A stretch of 64,000 bases of DNA, taken from assembly GCF_963678635.1 (NCBI RefSeq), contig NC_087069.1, positions 56,280,952 through 56,344,951 on the forward strand. Direction: 5' to 3'. Below the pieces are notes generated by a model. That model was not told the origin of the DNA, searched no databases, and worked only from the letters and a program-made list of their open reading frames with translations. Position 1 is the stretch's first letter, and the number at the start of each line of letters is the position of its first letter. This DNA comes from Symsagittifera roscoffensis. Its lineage: Eukaryota; Xenacoelomorpha; Acoela; Convolutidae. This document shows positions 1-10,800 of this stretch, in pieces. A program made the translations under genes and the position numbers.

Positions 1-673
1 CAAGGTCTCTTCCGGATTCTTCCTCTGTCGACACTTGTTCTATACTGCAAGTTCATTACAGGTATCTTCAACTAATTTGGGCAAGTATCAAGTCCAATTT
101 CACCTCTAAAACGAGTTATGTTTAAATAACCAATCTCCCAAGGTTTTTATTTTATCATCCCGTAAACATTCCGACCTCCTGAGGGCAAGGGAAGACCATT
201 TCTATGGGCTTCTACTTCATTCTTAGCATCTAAAATTCCGATCTATACTCTATTCAAATCCCAATCTTCTCGCTATTAGGGAAACATAATTTGCTGATTC
301 GGGGTCAAATTGGGCTAAAAAGCCACCTCCGGCGAGCTGAAAATATCCCGTCCCTTTATGTTATTTAGGAGACCTACTTCCCATGCTATGCTCCTGTTAC
401 CGTCAATTTTTTCTTGGATTAATTTTCCTCAATCTGATTTAATTTCAATAAATAGCTCATTCGCCAGTTTAGTTGAACCCAATGTTTGCCAAGTCCATTT
501 TTATTAGTTTCAACACCTCAATGTTTCAATTTATAAGCTAAACACCTATCGGCTTCTACCTCCTTTCCCAATTGGTAAATTCCCTCTCCTTTATAAGAAA
601 GGTGGCCGTATTTCGTTCCCAAGGGTTGGAGTTGGGGAATACTACACTTTCCGGTAAAAATCATCACTTGAAA
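1..673. other. No recognisable gene
   Basis: AT-rich sequence with stops in all frames. I see no coding signature, tRNA or tandem repeat. It may be old transposon debris, because it abuts a dispersed repeat that recurs at 4.26 kb. Confidence 0.5.
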
Positions 674-1060
674 TGTAAGTGTGAAAAGCAAATTTAAACT
701 GGAACTATAAATGCAGTAAAACCAGAGCCAATTAAGAAAACATGGCCTAGCGGTCTAACCTAAAGTCCAAATCTAGCTCCAGACCCTCTGAAGTAGGTTC
801 GAGCCTCCCCCCCCCCCAAGGGCATATGCCATTTAGTTTTTAGTTGTTAATAGAAAAAAATTCGGTTACCTTATTGACTATTTTTGTGTGCGTTTAAAGA
901 TTTATAATCTGCGTTAATGGTTGATTCTGTTCAGAAAATTTCCCATTACTTTCTGCATTTATTATTGATTTGTTTTGCTGTTTTTTTCCCGGTAAAATCT
1001 CACTAACCGGAAACTTTTGGAACCCGCTTTTTCTACCAAAAACCGATCTACCCTACAACA
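674..1060 (+). repeat. Dispersed repeat copy 1 with tRNA-like motif
   Basis: This segment is repeated in direct orientation at 4263-4860. Both copies begin TGTA(A/G)G(T/C)GTGAAAAGC and end CCTACAACA. A tRNA-like stretch lies at about 743-805: an A-box-like TGGCCTAGCGGTCTAA and, 37 bases on, a B-box-like GGTTCGAGCC followed by a C run. Copy 1 lacks about 210 bases present in copy 2. The TGT...ACA ends and the position either side of a BEL/Pao remnant would suit LTRs, but I find no target duplication. A tRNA-derived SINE or composite repeat is equally possible. Confidence 0.6.
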
Positions 1061-3363
1061 ACTTGTAAGACGCATACCCAAACCTCAGTTTTCTCTGCAA
1101 AACTATAAGAAAGCTATTTGAGAACTTTGGCGAATTATATATTTTTAACAGCCAGCCAAAAGAAAAAAGTGCTAATCTTTGATCTTGATGTGTTTGACAC
1201 CGCACGCGAAAAGTAGGAAGTGATTAAACAAAAAATCCGAAAAATCAAAAATTTTGACTCTAAAACAAAAATTTGGTTATAACTAGATATACATAGTTCA
1301 GAATCGATATAACGAATCCAAACCGACTCGATAGACAACGTGTTTGAATTTTTTTTCAAAAACTTTGGCGAAAATTAGAAAAAGTTTACAATTTTTTCCA
1401 AATCGAATAATTTTGTTGCCAACGTGATCGAAATCAGAAACACAAAAAAAAAGGAAAACATTTTCGAAAAAAAATTTCAAAAAAAGGTGACAAACCAATA
1501 GAAGAGCGCGAGGATTGCTTGATTTTTATATCTGATAGACCCGTATTCTCATATCAGGTCAATACCTTAGATTTCCTTTCAACTCCGGTTTCTTCCGGAA
1601 AGATGTTGGATTCTCAAAATCTGGTTGACTTGAGTCCCATCTTTTCTTCGTTTTTTTTTGTCATATGAGTCCTTAAATGTACATCCTAGCCGATGGTTCA
1701 TTAAATCACGCACTCAAAACCATTCCTTTAACATCACAAAAACGTACTTCTGGTACTTGCCTCGCTATTCCTGGTGTAGGTCTTAATCGTAACGCAGAAA
1801 AACAATCGAAAAACTGGTCATTACTACTTAAAGAGCTTTTTATCCGATAGGACTGATATAGTAACCTGGCAAGATGGTATTAAAATTTCTGTCAGTCGAC
1901 ATCATACTATAAATTGAGCTCTCTCGTAGAACGAAAAACTTACTATCCTATTTCAATAAAAACATAATATAATTGCTATTACATACTGTCAGCGCACTGG
2001 AATGCCGAATTTATTTAACTTCATAGGTACATCTGTAATATTAGTGTTAAGAATAAGGATAGATCTTATATCAAAAACAAAAGCCAAGGATGAGCTTTTA
2101 TTCGCCAATATGTTGAACTTCACGAAGAAGCTCACCTGGAATTGAAAACATTCACAATAGTTAGACGGTACTATAAAAACGTACGCCTTCTCAAAGCATG
2201 GGCAATACCATCTCAGAAAAAGCGTAGAGCTGAAACGAACCGCCGGATAGATGCCTTAGCAGCCAAGTCAAAGTATATTGAGTTAAAAATATAGTAAAAT
2301 AAATTTGTGACTGTATCTGTTCCTTTTTCGTCGATCGCGGTAAATCTTGAGTTGGACTACCCCTCCCTTCCTGGTAAACTAAAGTGTAACAATCAACTTG
2401 CAACTCTGATTTGTTGTAGGTAGGGGGAGTGACATCACACTTGATGTAGGGGGAGTGACATCACACTTGACTTGAAAACTTCTTTTCTCGGAAAGTCCTT
2501 ATTCGCACATCTTCTAGCTGAGTTTATGTTGTAGTCATGACATACAAGCACACTCAAAAAATCAATAAGTGTTCCTCGAATGGCATTCGGGCATACCTAT
2601 CTTAGGTCAGCTAAAAATTCCGCGCTGCTATTTTCCTCTGCAGCTGACAAAACTGAAATACATATTTCGGCGATAGTTCGCAGGAGGTCTTCAGTGCATT
2701 TGGAGCACTTTTAATTAAAGCACTTTACCATCCCGATTATCGGTGCTTTGATGTAGACAGATAGCACCTGCGTGCTCAAGTGGCTCCGTTTGTCATCAAA
2801 GTAATCGGTTTTTGTCGCAGACCGAATAGACAAAATTTTTGAAATCGAGTGGTTCCATGTCAACACCGGTAACAATCCCGCAGACACGAGCACCCAAGGT
2901 ATTGCCGCCGAAGCTTTAAAAGACAGCAGCTGGACCCAAGATCCAAGGCTCCTAAAAGCCCGTGACTGGCTTTTCTGTCCGAATGTTGAGGTAGTCACTA
3001 AAATGAGACTCTGAGGACCCGTTGACGATGCTTTTGATACCGCATCAAATGTCGTCGCAAACCCGTCGCGACAGAATTCAAATTACTAAATCCTGAGAAA
3101 ATGTTAACAATTTAAGTCCTATTGCAACTTTTTCGCCTTTTTTGGTCCTGGTGGTCTTCTCCGGTCCACGGGCCGCTAAAACCGTCTCTCTGATGTCGAT
3201 TTCAGAACAAAAAATCCCATCAGACCTGATGATCGTCACCCTTTTGTGAAATTATTTGTAAATAATCTGCACTGCAAACATGAACATCAATCTATGGACT
3301 GTCTAGGTTCTTTCATTCAGTTAGATGATGCCATCTTAAAAAAAGATCCCTACTTCGCAACAT
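1061..3363. other. No recognisable gene
   Basis: Short AT-rich ORFs on both strands, none with domain-like composition. The only structure I can point to is the 26-bp tandem duplication at 2420-2470. This may be internal sequence of a largely deleted BEL/Pao element whose integrase remnant follows. Confidence 0.45.
2420..2470. repeat. 26-bp tandem duplication
   Basis: Two adjacent copies of a G-rich unit, GTAGGGGGAGTGACATCACA plus six further bases. They are identical over essentially the whole unit. Confidence 0.85.
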
Positions 3364-4225
3364 TGAGCTTAATTGCGTGACTTTTCGTGAACCGAAGGTG
3401 AAAACTGTCACACCGTTAATGTCCGAACTGCCAGTCGAAGGTTTACGATACCGCCAGGCACCGTTCAGCAACTGCGGCGTAGACAACTTCGAACTCTTCT
3501 TTGTAACGGTTCGCCGGAGTTTCAAGAAAAATTGGGCATTTTTTTTTTATCACAAGAGCCATTCACATAGAAATTTTTCCGTCAATGGATGCTAGCTCTT
3601 GCGTAATGGGAGTAGAAAGAATCATCGCTGGGCGTGGAATCTCATCAATTATTTGGTCTGACAATGGAATGAACTCTGTCGGCGCAGAGAAAGAGCTTAT
3701 TCTGTGCACTCGAGCGGGGAATGACCTGGCACCCGCCCTTTTTGTACATAAAGGTATAGAATGGAAGTACAACCCTGCATCAGTGCCACACAAACCTTGG
3801 CTCGTGGGAACGGCTTGTATGTAGTTGCAAGAGAGTATTCTACTCAAGACTCACACTTCGCAAAATGATTGAAGAAAATCTTCAGATAAGTTTCTGCCTC
3901 GTTGAACAATCTTTAAATGCACTTCCTCATAAACCTGTTAGCAGAGACCCAATTTGCCGCTCCAAGCTTTTGCCAACGTCATCTGGTTTCGATGGATACG
4001 AGAGTATGCACCTTCTCTCAACAAACGCCATAAGTGGCTCATACCCGCCTAACTTGACCTCAAGTCCGGAGAACTTGTTTGGATTGTAAAGTAGCACTCG
4101 CGGATAGTACCACCTAGCACCTAACTTAAGCCTGAACTTTGGCATATATGCGATTGCCCACTCCGTGTTACTGAAAACAGCTACAGGATATTTAAGTCTT
4201 CCTCTTGTAAAACTCGCTCCGGTAC
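3364..4225 (+). pseudogene. BEL/Pao retrotransposon integrase remnant
   Basis: The plus strand encodes, in shifted frames, the ordered landmarks of a BEL/Pao pol C-terminus. First comes a 'PLMSELP...PFSNCGVDNF' block at about 3420-3500, the position of the integrase entry motif and first catalytic Asp in this family. Next is a 'SDNGMNSVGAEKEL' block at about 3657-3695 carrying the second catalytic Asp, then 'GIEWKYNP' at about 3752. A 'LVEQSLNALPHKPVSRDP' block follows at about 3895-3950, and finally a C-terminal module with 'KTATGYL' and 'VKLAP' near 4175-4220. Stops and frameshifts interrupt it throughout, so it is non-functional. The catalytic Glu region is disrupted near 3800. Family assignment is by motif order. 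No reverse transcriptase is visible upstream. Confidence 0.8.
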
Positions 4226-4262
4226 TCGCTCCTTTGGGGCCCGAGGATGTTTCCATTTGGAA

Positions 4263-4860
4263 TGTAGGCGTGAAAAGCAAATGCAAACTGGAACTATAAA
4301 TGCAGTAATAAGAAATAAAAACACATGGCCTAGCGGTCTAAGCTGAAGTCCAAATTTAGTTCCAGCCCCCCCTGGTGTAGGTTCTAGCCCCCCCTTCCCC
4401 CCAAGGCCATGTGGCCATTTAGTTGTTCATAAAGAAAGGGTTTGGTTACCTTTTTATACTAATTTTACGTGATAGTTATATAATAGTTATTTAACTGTTA
4501 TTCAATAATTACGTAATAATTAGGTAATAGCGTAAAAACTACGGAAGCTCGTGTAGCGAGCTCGTAAAAATTTAAAACGAAAAACCAATCGAATTCGACC
4601 TTCTCTGACCTCAAAAAGACAGGTTCTTGGCTGCTAATTTTCGTGTTTGCTGTCAACTATTGCTGCAAAAACTGATACTAAGGTGGGTTTGTGTGCGTTT
4701 TAAGATTTATAGTCTGTGTTAATGGTCAATTCGTTCTAGAAAATTTTGGCATTCATTATCGATTTATTTTGCTGTTGATTTCCCGATAAAGTTTCAGTAA
4801 ATTGATACTTTTGGAACCCGTTTTTTTTTTAACTACCGAAAACAGATCTACCCTACAACA
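4263..4860 (+). repeat. Dispersed repeat copy 2 with tRNA-like motif
   Basis: Direct repeat of 674-1060, containing about 210 extra bases (about 4465-4680). It starts about 40 bases after the end of the BEL/Pao remnant, where a 3' LTR would be expected. The tRNA-like A box is at 4326-4342 and the decayed B box at 4379-4389, followed by a C-rich run. Confidence 0.6.
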
Positions 4861-5297
4861 GCCGGACACGAAAATGCGTGTAAGAAGAATTTTATATTAA
4901 ATTTCAGCAGCCCATAGGGGTCCTACCTACCAAATTTCATCCATATCCCGTTAACAATTCCAAAGTTATGCAATTTCTAATGTCTAAATTCACTTTCTCC
5001 GGGAAAAGGCTAGTAACACCGGAAGGAGCTGCCTGAGGGGTTTTACCCAGGTTAAGTCGTTTTTTGGGGTTGGTGTTTAGTGTCTATTACCGCCATAAAG
5101 TCAATATATTCTCGCTCATTATTTTGCGTAAATTGACTATTCCCGGGACCGCGAAACGTTTTCCGGAAATCGGGTGGGAACTATTTGCATAGGGCATAGC
5201 ACCGGCAGTAGGGGTCCAGGGGGTCTGGGATTCTAAATTTAAGTTAACCTCAACTAGGTCTATAACATACTCTAGTTTAGCTCCATTCCAACCGCGC
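4861..5297. other. No recognisable gene
   Basis: Unique-looking AT-rich spacer between the dispersed repeat and the minisatellite. No coding signature on either strand. Confidence 0.5.
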
Positions 5298-5761
5298 CTA
5301 GCAAACACCAAAATCACATCCTACCTAGCAAAACGCCAAAATCACATCCTACCTAGCAAAACACCAAAATCACATCCTACCTAGCAAAACACCAAAATCA
5401 CATCCTACCTAGCAAAACACCAAAATCACAGCCTACCTAGCAAAACACCAAAATCACATCCTCCCTAGCAAAACACCAAAATCACATCCTACCTAGCAAA
5501 ACACCAAAATCACATCCTACATAGCAAAACACCAAAATCACATCCTACCTAGCAAAACACCAAAATCACATCCTACCTAGCAAAACACCAAAATCGCATC
5601 CTACCTAGCAAAACACCAAAATCACATCCTACCTAGCAAAACACCAAATTCACATCCTACCTAGCAAAACACCAAAATCACATCCTACCTAGCAAAACAC
5701 CAAAATCACATCCTAACTAGCAAAACACCAAAATCACATCCTACCTAGCAAAACACCAAAT
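5298..5761. repeat. 28-bp minisatellite, about 16.6 copies
   Basis: A head-to-tail array of a 28-base unit beginning CTAGCAAAACACCAAAATCA and ending CATCCTAC. Units differ by single substitutions (for example CATCCTCC, CATCCTAA, a C-to-G change). The first unit lacks one A. The low divergence suggests recent expansion or homogenisation. Confidence 0.95.
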
Positions 5762-5937
5762 CTTTGAAAAATGAGAGAAAAAGAAACGTTTTTTTTTATT
5801 CTTGTACACCTACTTCTAGCTGAATCTATTTTTAATGGTTTTTGCACAAAGCGACTGTTTTATTGGATTTTGCGAAAAATGGCTTCACTAGAGTCAGTTG
5901 GGCTAAGAAGAACAGCTTGCGGGAGCTGTTTCTGTTG

Positions 5938-5970
5938 TGTTCTGTTGTGTTGTGTTGTGTTGTGTTGTGT
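5938..5970. repeat. TGTTG pentanucleotide microsatellite
   Basis: Short run of TGTTG/TGTGT-type units on the plus strand, just 3' of the donor of the candidate exon at 6004-6086 when read on the minus strand. Confidence 0.8.
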
Positions 5971-6003
5971 GCAATCTAAGTAAAGTGTGACACTGACCTG
6001 GTT

Positions 6004-6086
6004 TCCTCCAGCAGGCGAAGAACCTCTCCTTGCAAGTGCCCTTGTTCTTGCCCCCTTTGCTCTTCGGACCCATCTCACAACACCCC
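6004..6086 (-). CDS. Candidate first coding exon of an unidentified host gene
   Basis: On the minus strand, a GC-rich stretch inside AT-rich surroundings starts with ATG (6086) and reads about 26 codons. The peptide is basic and cysteine-containing (MGPKSKGGKNKGTCKERFFA and a few residues more). It runs up to a good splice donor, CCAG|GTCAGTG, at about 6004. Upstream lies a purine-rich leader (GAAGAA repeats). This looks like an initiating exon, but the product is not recognised and I cannot find the next exon. The opposite strand also reads open here because of low complexity. Treat as a suggestion only. Confidence 0.25.
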
Positions 6087-6171
6087 CACCCACCCTCACT
6101 CTTCTTTGTCCACTCAGACTACACACCCCCACCTCCACCTCTGTTCACACTCCCCCTTCGTTTTTTCTTCC

Positions 6172-6177
6172 TCCTCT

Positions 6178-6211
<34 letters not shown>

Positions 6212-6231
6212 TTTCTTCTTTTTTTTTCAAG
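6172..6231. repeat. CTT-rich polypyrimidine tract
   Basis: A run of TTC/CTT triplets followed by T runs on the plus strand. It makes long leucine/phenylalanine-rich spurious ORFs. Confidence 0.9.
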
Positions 6232-6555
6232 CAGACAGGTTTTTAGATGTGCTTATTGTAATTATACGTCATCTACCAAACACCACAAAACTCCAACGTA
6301 ATCTCCTCAAAAGATATCATGAATCGATTGTTTCAGAAATGTTTTCTTAGTGTTTAATTCATTTTATGCTCGTTTTATGAATGAGAGTGTTGCCAAATGC
6401 AGTCCAGCTGATCTCAACTTATGAAACGTCAAAAGTCAGTGGTCTCGCTGAAGTTGCACTTTTTCCAAATTTCAATCGCGTTTTATTTTAAGTTACGTCA
6501 TATTTTTTGTTATTTTTGTTCAGCTTTTTATGCAAACCCCACAATTTACGAGCCA

Positions 6556-6585
6556 CCCCCCCCCCCCCCTATTACGGGGGGGGGG
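6556..6585. repeat. C14/G10 homopolymer inverted repeat
   Basis: Fourteen C residues, a six-base TATTAC loop, then ten G residues. It can form a GC hairpin or quadruplex. The surrounding 6232-6986 has no recognisable gene. Confidence 0.85.
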
Positions 6586-6986
6586 CATAGTTGAGGACGT
6601 GAGTGAGGGGTAGTTAACCGTGATTATAGGGATGAACTTGTTCGTCTGTGCTCGAGTTATGACAATAAGTAGAAAATAAAAACAAAACATTCACGAAAAT
6701 CGATTATATTGAAAACAAAAACGAATTTTAATCGATTATATTGGAATATAATGCATATTTATTTTTGAAAAAAAAATGATTTTAATATTGTCTAAGTTTG
6801 CCATGATAACCGATTATATAGACAAAATTTTGATCAAAAAAATTCCCTATAATCGATTTCTATCTATGAAACAGTGATGCGGGCTCACTCACCCTTGCCC
6901 TGGGTATTTATTCGGCTCAATTTTTAGTTAGTTGCCGCCAGTCAAATCAACAGTACCCATTACCCAGTTATAAATGACCAACACTG

Positions 6987-7396
6987 TGAGTTAGGACCGA
7001 AGTGTATAACTCATAGAGTAATTTCGGATAGGGTACACCGTCTGCTCGTCACGCTATCTTATTTTCGGCCGGATAGATTCGTGCAACTTCTTAGTCTAAT
7101 ACTGATCCTAATCTTACTCTTATACTATCTAGTCTCAGGTTGTTTAACTAGTCTCTGCTAGGCTCAATAGATCTAGGGTATACTGGTTTATTGCGGCTGC
7201 TGAAGTACTCGGGAGAGTTCAACTAATTTCTATGTTAAATTCAAATCTCTCTGGTGCTGAAATTACAAGTAATTTCAGCACTTACAAATAAGTGGATTGT
7301 TAGTTAGATGGATCATGATTGGTTAATATTAAATACTTTACATTGGTAAAATATCTAATTTATCCAATCATAAAATGTAGTTTAGATCAGGTTCCA
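6987..7396 (-). repeat. 3' LTR of the giant Gypsy element
   Basis: 410 bp, almost identical to 25296-25705. In plus orientation it begins TGAGTTAGGACC and ends ATCAGGTTCCA. It is preceded by target duplication ACTG. Confidence 0.95.
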
Positions 7397-8991
7397 CCCA
7401 TCCGGGTTTTACAGAGTTTTTTAGAATAGTCTTTCTGCAATTCAAAAGATGGATGATGGACGTTGGTATTTGGCGAACATCTTATTTCTTCTGGGTTTTC
7501 TTATTAGAGAAGTCCCAGATTCAATCGTTGTGTCTTCTCAAGACAACGACTGGGTTTTCGCAACAAACTCAAATCTGATTTCAGAATGGTTGGCTATGTC
7601 AGGTTTTTCTGTTTCATTGGTGAGAACTTCTTTGTGTTTGACCTTGTCTGGGAATGGCGTGGAGATTGTGCGTGGAGGGGATGCCTGGTTACTCGGATCT
7701 GTACGTATACTTGAACATCGAGGTGGTCATTGGTCTAGTTCAATGAAGTCCTTTTCTGCGAAGTCAAGTCGTACTCTAAATCCTTTGAGTTGTGATTGTG
7801 GGCGGCATATTGATTGTAGTTGGCCATTCTTTCTCGAGTGTAGTAGGGTCGTTTTGTCTTTGGATGTTCGTCCTTGGTGTTGTATTCTGATCTATGTATT
7901 GCATAATGTAATTTACATTTTATAAATCTTTTATTAGTTTAATATTTTTTAATTATGATTTTAGTTAGTTGTTTTCACAAAAGCTTTTTGTTTTAGTTCA
8001 GTTATTTTGAAGAGTTACTCACCCTTGAGTAGCTCTTATTAAAAATAGGAGTGTGGTCACAAAGCGTGGATGTAGCACGGTGGGTTAGGCCGGCTATAGA
8101 GCATGCTCAGGACGTCCTTTCTGGTGGGTTAGGCCAGGAGTGGGAGTATGATTGCATGCGGTTTTTGTGAGAGGTCCTGTTATGTGACAACGTTTTATGT
8201 TGGGTTTGTTGTGGTTTTTCTTATGTTTTGTTGGTTGTGTCCTTTTTTCAAAAATCAAATTGTTTGTGGTATGGGTTTGTCTTTCGACTTTTTTGTGTTT
8301 TATTATTTCTTTCTTAGACTTTATAATAGTCTTCAAAAGAATAAATTATCCAGTTTTAAACTGGGTTAATCCGGTTTGGGTACCGTTGGTTTCCTTTTTT
8401 TGTCATGCTGTTATGCTATGTGTTGTGGTGTTTAGTAAGCTGCATTGGTTAGTTTTGTTTAGTATATAATTCCTTTCCAACCGGGTTAAAGGAAAGTTTG
8501 AAACGTGTTATCTTGTGTTAGAGTTATCGAGTGTGAAAGCTTGAAACTGAAATTCATTATTTTAAACAATTCTTCGTGGGCGAGCTGTGCGAGTTTGGAT
8601 AGAATTCTTGTGCGAGTGAATGAAAATAGCAAAAGGTTAGTACTGTATTTGCTTCTTATTAATTTACTACATAGAATTTTATCTTTACTGCTAGTTGTTG
8701 GGGAAAATTAAGTTACAAATTTTCATCATTATTAGATTTACTGCTTGTGGGGGAAAAATTTATAAATTAATTTACTGCATTGGTATTATATTTATTTAAT
8801 TGTTGGTGCAAAAATTTAATAGGGTTTTAAACAGTTTTGAAGAAGTTTGCTATTTTTTATTTTTCTTTTGTGAATTCTTCAGATGATCTAAAAGAGGATG
8901 AAGGCTAAAATTCTAAAGAAAACATGGATAAAGAATGATGAGTTTCTAATATTTAAATTAATTAGTAATATGTATAATTCATAATTACCTG
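7397..8991 (-). other. Non-coding 3' region of the giant element
   Basis: Lies between ORF Z and the 3' LTR. On the coding (minus) strand I see only short, low-complexity K/T/N/P-rich ORFs (for example 8094-8336, 80 codons). A GTGGGTTAGGCC direct repeat occurs at about 8087 and 8124. The longest open frame is antisense (7449-7925). The polypurine tract next to the 3' LTR is weak (CGGATGGG on the minus strand). Confidence 0.5.
7449..7925 (+). other. Antisense ORF of 158 codons, unknown
   Basis: An ATG-initiated ORF on the strand opposite all other genes of the element, beginning 53 bases inside the 3' LTR. It is locally more GC-rich than the surroundings. The product is hydrophobic at both ends and cysteine-containing near the C-terminus. 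It is not recognised. An antisense gene read from the 3' LTR is possible, as some retroviruses have, but chance is a fair alternative. Confidence 0.2.
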
Positions 8992-9858
8992 TTAGTCGTC
9001 GGGGAAGAAACCGTGGGGGAAAATGTCGTGGATGAGATCTGAAGTTGTTAGTAGTTTGGCTAAGATGCGGATGATATTTTTAGTTTGAAGCAGTGGCCAA
9101 AGCAATTGAAGTGCCTTAATGGTGGTTAGTTCTTCAGTGCCAACTGCAAATTCATAAGGTGTGTTTTGGATTAGATTATATAATTTGTGGTTGAATTTAG
9201 TGTTATGGATGAATTCTAAAATGGGGATTTCTATAGGTTGTACAAACTCGTGTGGGATGAAGAAGGGTCGGGATTCTTCTGCGTTGAAGGTCTTGGTGAT
9301 GGGACAAAAGATATACATTTGGGTTATGGGATCATAATTTCGAAGAATACCATGAAGGTTAGTATCTTTAATGCAATATGTGAAGTTAAGAAACAATGGT
9401 GAGGTGTATTTGGAATTGATGAATTGAAAACGATGGTGTGGTTGTCTGGAGGGAGTGTGTAGGTCAAAGTGATTTTGGATGAAACGATAATAAGTATATG
9501 TGTGTGTTTGTTTAGTGCGCAACATAATATCGTACGAGCAGTGCAAATCTCTTTCATGTGGTGCAAGGAAATGAAAGGTTAGTGAAAATATTTGGAAGCG
9601 TTCTTTAAAACTTTCGTAGGCTTGCGTGTCTGTTAGTGCTTCTGAGATAATGTGGTCAAACTTGCGATCGAAGATATTTAGTGTAAATACATATGGTGTT
9701 TTAATGAAAAATTTCTCGGTGATTTGTGGGTTAGCGAAGCGATCGTCGTCTAAGAATTGATCTTGGTTAGTTCTGATGATGTTATGATCGTAATATTCTA
9801 GTGTATATTCATTAGCTCGGGGTGCAGTGTGTGTTTTTAGTGATTTTTTATATCCAAT
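8992..9858 (-). CDS. ORF Z: unknown protein in frame with ORF Y
   Basis: 288 sense codons, open from directly after the TAA of ORF Y and in the same frame. The first ATG in this frame is about 110 codons in, and a TTG lies at 9546. The sequence looks like a folded protein: mixed hydrophobic and charged, aromatic-rich, with no low-complexity stretches and no signal peptide. It contains an 'FLDDDRF' stretch near the start and ends in 'FFPDD'. I do not recognise a family. Contrast with the Ser/Pro/Thr-rich ORF Y suggests that Y+Z is one two-domain protein of about 600 residues interrupted by a single stop (readthrough or nonsense mutation). Confidence 0.5.
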   Translation of the reverse strand: MGYKKSLKTHTAPRANEYTLEYYDHNIIRTNQDQFLDDDRFANPQITEKFFIKTPYVFTLNIFDRKFDHIISEALTDTQAYESFKERFQIFSLTFHFLAPHERDLHCSYDIMLRTKQTHTYTYYRFIQNHFDLHTPSRQPHHRFQFINSKYTSPLFLNFTYCIKDTNLHGILRNYDPITQMYIFCPITKTFNAEESRPFFIPHEFVQPIEIPILEFIHNTKFNHKLYNLIQNTPYEFAVGTEELTTIKALQLLWPLLQTKNIIRILAKLLTTSDLIHDIFPHGFFPDD

Positions 9859-10800
9859 TTAAGTAAATTGTCTAGGTGTTAGTGGTGTAGTGAGTCGATA
9901 TAGCATGTCCTTATTTCGTTCTATATCGATATGAGTGTTAGATAAAGGTAAGCAAAGGGGATTTGTAAAATGATAATATGAGGTCCAAGGAAGGGTAGGC
10001 ATTAAAATGTATTCGTCTACAAAGTTACGTGTCTCGTTAGTGTCAAGAGGGGTGTTTAAGGTGTATTGTGGAAATGAGGGTAAGGTGATAGCTAAAAATT
10101 CTTTTGTGTTAGTGTGTTGTGGATGGTTGATATATTCACGGGCTGTTCCTGGTTTCGCTGGGAAAGGATGGTTGGGGAACTTCCTTTTAAAAGTGCGGTA
10201 AGCTCTATTAGTGCTGAGTGAAAATTCAGTAGTTGTGGATGATGGTGCTAATGATTCAGTATAAATTGAAGAGGGTGTAGGGGTAGGAGGGTTGGATGAA
10301 TCTATTGTGGATGAGATTTGGTTTATGGTTGGGGTGTCAAGGTGATAGGATTGTTGTTGTAGGGTAATGAAATTATCTAGTTCTGGGGAGATTCGGGGGG
10401 TGTCTGAAGAATGAGATGATTGGTCTGAGTGAAGTGAGGAGTAGGTTGGAGTGACTTGGGAAGCATAAGAGGGTGTAGAATTGGTTGGGTCAGGGTTATT
10501 TGGTAGTATGGGTTGAAAAGGGGGTTGGGAAAAATTTAAGGGATTGGTGTGAAAATTATTTGATGGAGATGGTTCAGAGTCGGCAAATTCATCGGGGGTT
10601 TCAATATTCGGGTTATTGAGTTGTGAGATGGAGTATAAAACTGAGATGTGTGAATTAGTATCGGAATTCATGCCGGATGTTACATTACTGGATGGGAAAT
10701 CGGGTGGCGGAAAAGCAAAAAGTGGCATTATTGGGATTGGAGTGGTGAGGTTGGTTGGGTGGGAATTTGATCGGTGTAGGGATCCAAGTTGTCGGCTCAT
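9859..10800 (-). CDS. ORF Y: Ser/Pro/Thr/Asn-rich protein of unknown function
   Basis: 313 codons with an ATG at 10800. The ATG overlaps the TGA of the upstream env-tail frame in an ATGA arrangement. Residues 1-190 are low-complexity (S, P, T, N, with repeated PTP/SSS runs), as in a linker or mucin-like region. Residues 200-313 are more ordered, with a basic patch 'RTFKRKFPNHPF'. It ends at a single TAA (9861-9859) after which the same frame stays open for 288 codons (ORF Z). It lies 3' of env, where accessory genes sit in complex retroviruses. No homologue recognised. Confidence 0.55.
   Translation of the reverse strand: MSRQLGSLHRSNSHPTNLTTPIPIMPLFAFPPPDFPSSNVTSGMNSDTNSHISVLYSISQLNNPNIETPDEFADSEPSPSNNFHTNPLNFSQPPFQPILPNNPDPTNSTPSYASQVTPTYSSLHSDQSSHSSDTPRISPELDNFITLQQQSYHLDTPTINQISSTIDSSNPPTPTPSSIYTESLAPSSTTTEFSLSTNRAYRTFKRKFPNHPFPAKPGTAREYINHPQHTNTKEFLAITLPSFPQYTLNTPLDTNETRNFVDEYILMPTLPWTSYYHFTNPLCLPLSNTHIDIERNKDMLYRLTTPLTPRQFT

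Noticed and set aside
1135-1498. Phe/Lys-rich minus-strand ORFs
   Set aside because: AT-rich random frames without any motif.
674-4860. Definite LTR pair for the BEL/Pao element
   Set aside because: No matching target duplication and no primer-binding site next to copy 1, so I list them only as direct repeats.
5987-6350. Two overlapping plus-strand ORFs of about 105 codons rich in Leu, Phe and Pro
   Set aside because: They arise from the CT-rich and T-rich tract; composition is low-complexity in every frame.
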